From: Bacillota bacterium
GTDB lineage: Bacteria; Bacillota; Clostridia; Tissierellales; Sedimentibacteraceae
Direction of reading: 5' to 3'
NCBI GenBank assembly: GCA_023416855.1
Contig: JAEZGU010000009.1
Coordinates: forward strand, 1 to 18,811
Length of the DNA stretch: 18,811 nucleotides
Both the position numbers and the translations under genes were made by a program. Below are positions 13,600 through 18,811 of the stretch, piece after piece (the stretch's first letter is position 1; every line of letters starts with the position of its first letter). Under the pieces are notes generated by a model that made no database searches, had not been told where the DNA came from, and saw only the letters and a list, made by a program, of their open reading frames with translations.

Positions 13600-14220
13600 A
13601 TGAAAAAAGGAATAATAATAGTAGTTGTATTAGTATTGTCTTTTGCAATATTAACAATAGGAAACGGCATGCTTGGAGGAACTGAAGAAGTAGTTGCAGG
13701 TAATGAAACATTAACAGGAACTGCTGAAGGATTTGGTGGAGAAGTATCTGTTACAGTAACTACTGAAGGTGGTAAAATTGTTAATGTTGAAGTTATAGGC
13801 GATGGTGAAACTCCTGGAATAGGAACAATGGCTATCGACCAACTTCCAGGTAAAATTGTAGAAGCAAACTCAGCAGATGTTGATGTTGTAGCAGGAGCTA
13901 CATTTACAAGTAAGGCGATAATAGAAGCTGTTAAAAATGCAATGGCTAACAGCTCAGGTTCTGGTGCAGGTTCAACTTTAACAGGAACTGCTGAAGGATT
14001 TGGTGGAGCAGTAAATGTAACTTTAACAATGGATGGCGATAAAATCACTAACGTTGAAATAGAAGCAGCTGATGAAACACCTGGTATTGGAACTATGGCT
14101 ATTGATGAACTACCAGCTAAAATAATAGAAGCAAACTCAGCAGATGTTGATGTTGTAGCAGGAGCTACATTTACAAGCAATGCAATTATAGAAGCAGTAA
14201 ACAATGCATTAGGTAAATAA
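13600..14220 (+). CDS. Membrane-anchored protein with two tandem FMN-binding domains
   Basis: A 206-residue protein. Residues 5-23 are a single hydrophobic helix, a signal anchor or uncleaved signal, placing the rest outside. Two FMN-binding domains of about 80 residues follow (about 36-117 and 125-206), joined by an SSGSGAGS linker. Each has GTAEGFGG, an ETPGIGTMAID-LP stretch and DVVAGATFTS, the last being the S/D-G-A-T-type site where flavin is joined to threonine in RnfG/NqrC and related proteins. It should be an extracytoplasmic flavin electron carrier. AGGAGG lies 6-7 nt before the ATG, under a strong promoter. The two domains are nearly identical at the DNA level (see repeat). No Rnf or reductase gene is adjacent, so its electron partners are unknown. 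Confidence 0.9.
   Translation: MKKGIIIVVVLVLSFAILTIGNGMLGGTEEVVAGNETLTGTAEGFGGEVSVTVTTEGGKIVNVEVIGDGETPGIGTMAIDQLPGKIVEANSADVDVVAGATFTSKAIIEAVKNAMANSSGSGAGSTLTGTAEGFGGAVNVTLTMDGDKITNVEIEAADETPGIGTMAIDELPAKIIEANSADVDVVAGATFTSNAIIEAVNNALGK
13711..14217 (+). repeat. Tandem in-frame duplication encoding the two FMN-binding domains
   Basis: The second copy is offset by exactly 267 nt (89 codons). The starts of the copies (13711-13740 and 13978-14007) are identical over about 30 nt, and a block of about 52 nt ending at 13910 recurs identically ending at 14177, with synonymous and conservative changes between the blocks. Such identity, including third positions, points to recent duplication or ongoing gene conversion. 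Confidence 0.92.
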
Positions 14221-14232
14221 TTAAAAATATTG

Positions 14233-14261
14233 ATGGTGACTATAATTGTCACCATTTTTTT
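14233..14261 (+). terminator. Terminator of the FMN-binding protein gene
   Basis: An 8-bp stem ATGGTGAC/GTCACCAT (14233-14240 with 14248-14255), a 7-nt loop and a run of seven T. Confidence 0.9.
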
Positions 14262-14281
14262 AAACGGTTTTGGAGGAATAT

Positions 14282-14845
14282 ATGGTAAAACTATGGACAA
14301 GACAGCATATTAATAGCTTAGATGATTTAAATAAAAATGGTGTTATTAGAATTGAAAGAAAACATCTAATAGAAAAGTTTGATGAAATGTCAGATTACAT
14401 TATTAATTTGTATTCTTGGTTTGTAACTGAAGCAAATAAAAGAGTTCCAAAACCTGACAATGTTGAATTTCCTATATGGTGCTCCATTAGTGAAGAAAAC
14501 ATGTTAAGACCAACTAATAATGAAATCGTTTATGTAATTGAAGTAAACAAAGAAGATATAATTTACTTTGATGGTTCAAAGTGGGATTATGTATTAAATC
14601 ATCATTATGTACCAATAGACGAACAAGATGAGAAGGCATATATTGAAGATTTAATAAAAAAAGGATTTACAAATTCGTTTTCGTTTTTTGATGATAAGAA
14701 ATCTCATTTATATCCAGAAGAAAAAAGAAAAATAATAGAAAGCTGGCATAGAGTTTTCGATATAGATAAATGGGATATTTTTAGAGTACAAGCAAATATT
14801 TGGGAAATTAGACCTGAAATGATAAAAAGATATATTGTATTATAA
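14282..14845 (+). CDS. DUF3841 domain protein
   Basis: A 187-residue soluble protein. It matches the DUF3841 family: KLWTRQHINSLDDLNKNGVI at the start, a YSWFVTEANKRVPKP segment, PIWCSI, a VIEVNKEDIIYFDGSKWDYVLN strand block, and the W-x-R-V-F-D-I and R-P-E-M elements near the end. Function is unknown. The ATG at 14282 follows GGAGG with a 5-nt spacer; an in-frame TTG at 14270 precedes the ribosome binding site and is rejected. The gene begins about 20 nt after the upstream terminator and no separate promoter is evident, so it may depend on read-through from the FMN-protein gene. Confidence 0.82.
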   Translation: MVKLWTRQHINSLDDLNKNGVIRIERKHLIEKFDEMSDYIINLYSWFVTEANKRVPKPDNVEFPIWCSISEENMLRPTNNEIVYVIEVNKEDIIYFDGSKWDYVLNHHYVPIDEQDEKAYIEDLIKKGFTNSFSFFDDKKSHLYPEEKRKIIESWHRVFDIDKWDIFRVQANIWEIRPEMIKRYIVL

Positions 14846-14948
14846 TTGTAAATAACACCTGTAATGCTACTGCAGCATTTGTTGGGATGATATTTTATGC
14901 TTTCATTAGGAAAAAAATAGTTTGTATATATTATAATAAATATCAATT

Positions 14949-14984
14949 AAGGATTTTAAGTATTTTGTTTAAAATCCTTATTTT
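14949..14984 (+). terminator. Terminator after the DUF3841 gene
   Basis: An 11-bp stem AAGGATTTTAA/TTAAAATCCTT (14949-14959 with 14969-14979), a 9-nt loop and a T-rich tail, 104 nt after the stop codon. A weaker hairpin AATGCT/AGCATT at 14863-14879 lacks a T run. Confidence 0.65.
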
Positions 14985-15120
14985 ATTATCATAAAATGCA
15001 ATATACTTAATATTAATTAATAATATATAAATAATTGAAAAATTAAATAATATATAAAAACAGTTGAAATTTCAATGACATTGTTAAAATATTAATTATA
15101 TGTACAATAAAATATTTTTG

Positions 15121-15149
15121 TTTACAAAAATAATTATTTGTATTATAAT
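15121..15149 (+). promoter_or_regulatory. Main promoter of the SNF transporter gene
   Basis: TTTACA (15121-15126), a 17-nt spacer and a perfect TATAAT (15144-15149). Transcription from here gives an untranslated leader of about 128 nt. The sequence between 14985 and 15120 is very AT-rich, and I see nothing definite in it. Confidence 0.75.
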
Positions 15150-15155
15150 GGTATA

Positions 15156-15234
15156 TCAGTGTTTACGTTTTCATTAGAATTTTAATAAGGAGGTTAGTAT
15201 TTTTATTAATATTTTTTGTTTGACGTATCACTGA
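15156..15234 (+). promoter_or_regulatory. Candidate structured leader of the SNF transporter gene
   Basis: The predicted transcript starts near 15156. TCAGTG (15156-15161) pairs with CACTGA (15229-15234), and the nested ACGT (15165-15168) pairs with ACGT (15223-15226), giving a two-part closing stem around about 54 nt. Inside, TTAATAA and TTATTAA flank an unused AAGGAGGT (15187-15194) that has no ATG, GTG or TTG at suitable distance; an ATT 5 nt on would open an 11-codon frame ending at the TGA of the closing stem. No known riboswitch class was recognised. Confidence 0.35.
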
Positions 15235-15244
15235 AAAATATAAT
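15216..15244 (+). promoter_or_regulatory. Possible second promoter of the SNF transporter gene
   Basis: TTGTTT (15216-15221), a 17-nt spacer and TATAAT (15239-15244), which would bypass most of the leader. The -35 box is weak. Confidence 0.35.
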
Positions 15245-15283
15245 CTGGAATAATATTTATTAAATCGAAGGGTAGGTGTTTTA

Positions 15284-16756
15284 ATGGAAACAAATAACAG
15301 AGGTCAATGGGGCAGTAATTTCGGCTTCTTGATGGCAGCAATAGGTTCTGCTGTTGGATTAGGTAACATATGGGGATTCCCATATAAAATGGGAGCAAAC
15401 GGAGGTTTTGCTTTTCTATTAGTTTATGTAGTATTAGTTATACTTGCAGGTTTTGCAACAATGTTAGGTGAATTAGCACTTGGTAGAAAGACTGGAATGG
15501 GTGTTATAGGAACTTACAAAGCATTAAGCCAAAAATATACTTGGATAGGTTGGTTAGGATTTTTATCAGGATTTTTAATTTTAGCATTCTACAGCGTACT
15601 TGGTGGATATACACTTAGATATGCTTTTGGATTCTTATTGGAAATCTTTAGTGCAGGCGCTGGCTTTGGCGGAATGGGTAGCGGTGCGTTCTTTGGATCA
15701 TTTATTGTAAATGGCGGAGCAAACGTTCTGTTCCACTTCTTATTTATGGGACTTACTATAGCTATAGTTATGGGTGGAGTTCAAAGCGGTATTGAGAAAT
15801 TTACTAAAATTGCTATGCCTGCATTGTTCGGTATGTTGTTAATAGTAATAATCAGAAGCTTAACATTAGAAGGCGCTATGACAGGAGTTCAATTCATGTT
15901 TGCTCCAAACTTTGCAGCATTTTCTGAAATAGGTTTCATGAAAGTTCTTAAGACTGCAGCTGGTCAGATGTTCTTCTCACTTTCACTTGGTATGGGTTGT
16001 ATGATTACTTATGGATCATACCTAAGCAAAAGTGAAAACTTAGAGAAAAATGCTTTTATTATTCCAATAGCTGACTCAATATTTGCATTATGTGCTGGTC
16101 TTGCAGTAATGCCTGCAGTTGGTGCTTTTATGTCTCAAGGAGTTGAAGGTATAACTTTCGGAGCTGGTCCTGGTCTATTATTCGTTACACTTCATCAAGT
16201 ATTTAGTGTAGGTATGGGTGGATTTATAGGAAACTTATTTGGATTTATGTTCTACTTCCTTGTATTCATAGCAGCTATAACTTCAGCGATTTCTTTACTT
16301 GAAGTTTGTACAGCATACTTTGTTGATAAAGATGTTCAAAAAGGTGTTGGAGATACTCGTAAGAAACATACAGTAATAGCAGGAGCAATTATATTCCTTA
16401 TTGGTATTCCTGTATGCTTAGATGGTCTTGGTTCAGGTGTTGCAGGTGGAGCAACAATTGATGTACCAGGTGTTCTATTTGGTATGTCAGACATTCGTGT
16501 TGCATTTGCAAGCTTTATAGACTTCTATGATATGATTGCTGAAGGTATATTTATGCCTATAGGTGCTATACTGATGTCACTAATTATAGGTTGGGGTATC
16601 AAGACTACTGCTATTAAAGATGAAGTTGAAGCTAATGGAATGAAAATGTCAGCTTATGCTTACTGGGATATTTGCTTCAAATTCTTAGTTCCGATAATAA
16701 TTACATTCGTATTATTCGGACAAATAGATGACTTCTTTGGACTTGGAATATTCTAA
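15284..16756 (+). CDS. Na+-dependent SNF-family (neurotransmitter:sodium symporter) transporter
   Basis: A 490-residue membrane protein of normal length for bacterial LeuT-like carriers, with 11-12 helices. Helix 1 carries the family signature QWGSNFGFLMAAIGSAVGLG followed by NIWGFPYKMGANGG, which forms part of the Na+ and substrate sites. ELALGRKTGMG follows helix 2, and the unwound helix 6 region has the FSLSLGMGCMITYGSY segment. Bacterial members import amino acids (Leu, Trp, Tyr and others) with Na+; the substrate here cannot be fixed. AGGGTAGGTG lies 6 nt before the ATG. The gene is richer in GC and in frequent codons than its neighbours, as expected for high expression, and has a strong promoter and a long leader. 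It is monocistronic. Confidence 0.93.
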   Translation: METNNRGQWGSNFGFLMAAIGSAVGLGNIWGFPYKMGANGGFAFLLVYVVLVILAGFATMLGELALGRKTGMGVIGTYKALSQKYTWIGWLGFLSGFLILAFYSVLGGYTLRYAFGFLLEIFSAGAGFGGMGSGAFFGSFIVNGGANVLFHFLFMGLTIAIVMGGVQSGIEKFTKIAMPALFGMLLIVIIRSLTLEGAMTGVQFMFAPNFAAFSEIGFMKVLKTAAGQMFFSLSLGMGCMITYGSYLSKSENLEKNAFIIPIADSIFALCAGLAVMPAVGAFMSQGVEGITFGAGPGLLFVTLHQVFSVGMGGFIGNLFGFMFYFLVFIAAITSAISLLEVCTAYFVDKDVQKGVGDTRKKHTVIAGAIIFLIGIPVCLDGLGSGVAGGATIDVPGVLFGMSDIRVAFASFIDFYDMIAEGIFMPIGAILMSLIIGWGIKTTAIKDEVEANGMKMSAYAYWDICFKFLVPIIITFVLFGQIDDFFGLGIF

Positions 16757-16777
16757 TAAGTAATTTAATATTAATAA

Positions 16778-16808
16778 AAAAACTCCATGAAAAAATCATG
16801 GGGTTTTT
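16778..16808 (+). terminator. Terminator of the SNF transporter gene
   Basis: A stem of about 13 pairs (16778-16790 with 16796-16808, core CTCCATGA/TCATGGGG with one G-U), a 5-nt A-rich loop and a T run within and after the 3' arm. The A-run in the 5' arm could give weak bidirectional activity for the convergent DUF2512 gene. Confidence 0.85.
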
Positions 16809-16843
16809 ATTATTGTGTACCAAGGCGCCGGTTTAAATGAAAA

Positions 16844-17221
16844 TTATTCTAAAGGAGGATCTCTGTGAAATTCGTAGGATTCTTCTTTTTCGTTTTTAAT
16901 TAAATAAATATGATAAAAATATTCACTTACTGCAATAATCGCTGCAAAAATTATTAGACCGTTTGTACTGGTTACAAAATTATTTGTAAATATATCTATC
17001 ACATATAGGGATGTTGATGCTAATACTCCATCTATTGTAGAAGCAATTACATTTCCCATAGTTGGAAATACAAATAGATCTTTTAATATATATTTCAGAA
17101 TCGTCCCTATTAATGCAATTATTAATATTATGCTAATAGGATTGTAATCAACAATTTGAAAAGCTATCCAAGCGGCAATAAAAGTTGTAATAAACTTATA
17201 TAATAATAAAGTTATTTTCAT
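16844..17221 (-). CDS. DUF2512 (YndM-like) membrane protein
   Basis: A 125-residue protein with four hydrophobic helices (about 5-24, 28-50, 55-78, 87-108) and a charged C-terminal tail rich in Glu and His. The order KFITTFIAAWIAF, NPISIILIIALIGTILKYIL, FPTMGN with a following short helix, and SEYFYHIYL fits the DUF2512 family, of which Bacillus YndM is a member. Function is unknown; the family is frequent in spore formers. AAGGAG lies 7 nt before the ATG. It stands alone, convergent with the SNF transporter gene. Confidence 0.8.
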   Translation of the reverse strand: MKITLLLYKFITTFIAAWIAFQIVDYNPISIILIIALIGTILKYILKDLFVFPTMGNVIASTIDGVLASTSLYVIDIFTNNFVTSTNGLIIFAAIIAVSEYFYHIYLIKNEKEESYEFHRDPPLE

Positions 17222-17318
17222 ATTTTTCTCCTTAATTATATTACAGTGTTATTTTAAGCTGTTTTTTAAATATTATACGTTTTTGTGGTATTCAGAGAGA
17301 TAAAGGAATTATATAAAT

Positions 17319-17347
17319 TTGATTCTATTGGATAATAAACGTATTAT
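17319..17347 (+). promoter_or_regulatory. Promoter of the DUF3787 small protein gene
   Basis: TTGATT (17319-17324), a 17-nt spacer and TATTAT (17342-17347), 42 nt ahead of the ATG. Confidence 0.6.
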
Positions 17348-17389
17348 TATAAATAATAATATAAAGAAATATTATTAAAGGAGTAAATT

Positions 17390-17557
17390 ATGGCTAAAAA
17401 TAAATATAAAGAAAAACATATGGCACAACCTATCGAAAGTCATATAACAGCTGCATGGGCAAACCAGTCGCATTTTAAAGCCGTATCAAAAGTAAATTTG
17501 CCTGATGAAGAGCAAATTGAAAATGCAAGAGATTATGTAAATGAAAATCAAAAATAA
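17390..17557 (+). CDS. Small DUF3787 family protein (55 residues)
   Basis: A 55-codon gene with AAAGGAG 7 nt before the ATG, its own promoter and a shared terminator. The product is charged and soluble: a lysine-rich start, MAQPIESHITAAWAN, then AVSKVNLPDEEQIENARDYV and NENQK. This matches the DUF3787 pattern (PIE-x-H-x-TAAWA, VS-K-V-x-P, NA-x-x-YV-x-x-N) seen in small clostridial proteins. Function is unknown. It is easily missed because of its size, but codon usage, signals and family match all support a real gene. Confidence 0.8.
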   Translation: MAKNKYKEKHMAQPIESHITAAWANQSHFKAVSKVNLPDEEQIENARDYVNENQK

Positions 17558-17592
17558 TTTTAAAAGAAAGCTCCATGAGCTTTCTTTTAAAA
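17558..17592. terminator. Bidirectional terminator between DUF3787 and PFOR genes
   Basis: A perfect inverted repeat with 15-nt arms (17558-17572 and 17578-17592, core AAAGAAAGCT/AGCTTTCTTT) and a 5-nt loop. It begins at the base after the DUF3787 stop, and the PFOR stop codon (17587-17589) lies inside its right arm. Confidence 0.9.
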
Positions 17593-18811
17593 TACTTCGT
17601 ATTCCGATAGTGCTTTATACCTTCTGTATCTGTCAGCAGCATGCTCAGCAGAAACATTAAATAATTCATCTGCAATTTCAGGAAATACATTCTTAAGTTG
17701 TGAAAAACGAATTTCTCCATTAATAAAATCTATATAATCTTTAGTTGGTTCCTTAGAATCAAGAATAAACGGATTTTTACCTTGCTCTTTTAATTGAGGA
17801 TTAAATCTATACAGATGCCAATATCCAGATTCAACAGCCTTTTTTTCTTCCATCATACTTGTTCCCATTCCCGATTTTATACCGTGATTAATACAAGGGG
17901 AGTATGCTATTATTAACGAAGGTCCCTTATAAGATTCAGCTTCCTTTATTGCTTTTATAGTCTGATTCATGTCAGCTCCCATAGCTATTTGAGCTACATA
18001 AATATAACCATAAGTCATTGCAATTAAGCCTAAGTCTTTCTTTCTTATTTTTTTGCCACCGGCTGCAAACTTAGCAACTGCAGCGGCTGGTGTTGCCTTC
18101 GAACACTGGCCTCCTGTATTTGAATAAACTTCTGTATCCATAACAAGTAGATTAATATCTTCACCCATTGCTAATGCGTGATCCAATCCTCCATAGCCTA
18201 TATCATAAGCCCAACCGTCACCACCAAAAGACCAAACTGATTTCTTAATAAGATAATCTTTTAGTTTTATTATATTTAAAATTGTTAGATTGTCTGAATA
18301 GTTCTTTTTATCCAATAAATTTAAAATTAATTCTGATGCTTTTATTGAACCTTCGCTGTCGTTGAAGTTTTCTATCCATAATGAAAAAGCACTTTTAAGT
18401 TCTTCGTCAATATTAGTTTTTAATGCTTCTTTCATTAAAGATGATAGTTTTTCTCTGATTTGTTTTACTCCTATATGCAGTCCCAACCCAAATTCCGCAG
18501 CATCTTCAAAAAGAGGGTTAATCCAAGCAGGTCCTTTACCTTTTGCATTAACTGTATATGGCATAGATGGAGCAGAAGCACCATATATTGAAGAACAACC
18601 TGTTGCATTAGAAATCATCATTCTGTCGCCAAATAACTGAGTTATAAGTTTAATATATGGAGTTTCACCGCAACCTGGACAAGCACCGTTAAATTCAAAC
18701 AAAGGTCTCAAAAATTGACTTCCTTTAATTGTGTATTTATCCATTAATCCTTCTTTAGGTATTACAGTAGTAGCAAATTCCCAGTTTTCTGATTCCATTT
18801 CCATTTCATGT
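17587..18811 (-). CDS. nifJ: Pyruvate:ferredoxin oxidoreductase, C-terminal part (partial at window edge)
   Basis: The reading frame is open to the right edge, so the gene is cut; about 408 C-terminal codons of an expected ~1170-1190 are visible. They are the thiamine-diphosphate domain of the single-chain homodimeric enzyme. Counting from the Met at 18804, the proximal [4Fe-4S] ligands are Cys42 and Cys45 (CPGCGE), Cys70 (ATGCSS) and Cys304 (SPCINHG), spaced as in characterised enzymes. The TPP/Mg motif is GDGWAYDIG (195-203) with VYSNTGGQ (227-234). The enzyme oxidises pyruvate to acetyl-CoA and CO2, reducing ferredoxin, the central step of anaerobic fermentation. The first Met visible is internal, not the start. 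Its stop lies in the terminator shared with the DUF3787 gene. Confidence 0.95.
   Translation of the reverse strand, partial: HEMEMESENWEFATTVIPKEGLMDKYTIKGSQFLRPLFEFNGACPGCGETPYIKLITQLFGDRMMISNATGCSSIYGASAPSMPYTVNAKGKGPAWINPLFEDAAEFGLGLHIGVKQIREKLSSLMKEALKTNIDEELKSAFSLWIENFNDSEGSIKASELILNLLDKKNYSDNLTILNIIKLKDYLIKKSVWSFGGDGWAYDIGYGGLDHALAMGEDINLLVMDTEVYSNTGGQCSKATPAAAVAKFAAGGKKIRKKDLGLIAMTYGYIYVAQIAMGADMNQTIKAIKEAESYKGPSLIIAYSPCINHGIKSGMGTSMMEEKKAVESGYWHLYRFNPQLKEQGKNPFILDSKEPTKDYIDFINGEIRFSQLKNVFPEIADELFNVSAEHAADRYRRYKALSEYEVF

Noticed and set aside
13711..14177. Direct repeat as a CRISPR or mobile-element signature
   Set aside because: There are only two copies, in frame, each encoding a complete FMN-binding domain; there is no spacer-repeat periodicity.
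13536..14300. 254-codon open frame on the minus strand across the FMN-binding gene
   Set aside because: It is the antisense shadow of the duplicated domains; it has no ribosome binding site, a repetitive low-complexity translation (poly A/S/P/T/I), and runs through the terminator at 14233-14261.
15188..15240. Normal small gene after the AGGAGG at 15188
   Set aside because: No ATG, GTG or TTG lies at a workable distance; only a rare ATT start would give an 11-codon frame, so it was kept as a leader observation and not called as a gene.
18362..18640. 92-codon plus-strand frame inside the PFOR gene
   Set aside because: It is antisense to the thiamine-diphosphate domain with intact cluster ligands; no translation signals.

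Overview
The window is AT-rich, low-GC DNA from an anaerobic, very probably spore-forming member of the Clostridia/Tissierellia (Firmicutes). The evidence is pyruvate:ferredoxin oxidoreductase, an A-type flavodiiron protein, DUF362 and flavin/heme redox proteins, a LysM-SleB cortex-hydrolase-type protein, DUF2512, DUF3787, DUF3841 and DUF6143 family proteins, Gram-positive ribosome binding sites (AGGAGG) and short T-tailed hairpin terminators. Genus cannot be fixed from the sequence; a Sedimentibacter-like organism would fit.

Layout. Positions 1-220 hold, on the minus strand, a pyrimidine-type PyrR attenuator leader with a second PyrR loop at the window edge; the operon it controls lies beyond the left edge. 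Divergently, 398-850 is a bacterial homolog of plant STAY-GREEN (Mg-dechelatase family). A DUF362/2x[4Fe-4S] protein converges on it. 2225-2922 is a two-gene heme unit: a cytochrome b5-domain lipoprotein and a small four-helix membrane protein with two H-X13-H pairs. It is followed by the 3' remnant of a HelD-type helicase (2989-3297) and a flavodiiron protein (3441-4652).

The region 4655-8432 is a divergent selenium-metabolism module. On the minus strand are a cysteine-desulfurase-like class V aminotransferase and a LysR regulator; on the plus strand are a YedE-type transporter, a TusA-like CPxP carrier and a DUF3343 protein. Both sides have well-formed sigma-A promoters in a 171-bp intergenic region. 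The likely logic is import of a selenium or sulfur species (YedE), transfer on small carriers (TusA-like, DUF3343), mobilisation by the PLP enzyme, and control by the LysR protein.

8545-14845 is a series of single genes, each with its own promoter or terminator: an unknown protein with two internal repeats, an acetate (AceTr/SatP) transporter, a MASE3-like membrane sensor fused to a SpoIIE/PP2C phosphatase, a LysM-SleB hydrolase preceded by a short structured 5' UTR that recalls a c-di-AMP (ydaO) riboswitch, a DUF6143 protein, a membrane-anchored protein with two nearly identical FMN-binding domains, and a DUF3841 protein. 14846-15283 is a long non-coding stretch with a strong promoter and an apparently structured leader for a Na+:neurotransmitter symporter family (SNF) transporter (15284-16756). 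The right end holds a DUF2512 membrane protein, a 55-residue DUF3787 protein and the C-terminal part of pyruvate:ferredoxin oxidoreductase, cut by the window edge.

Most convergent gene pairs share a single bidirectional hairpin terminator. No tRNA, rRNA, CRISPR array, insertion sequence or phage gene was seen. The items most worth following are the STAY-GREEN homolog, the small heme pair, the selenium module, and the two leaders at 12566-12609 and 15150-15283.
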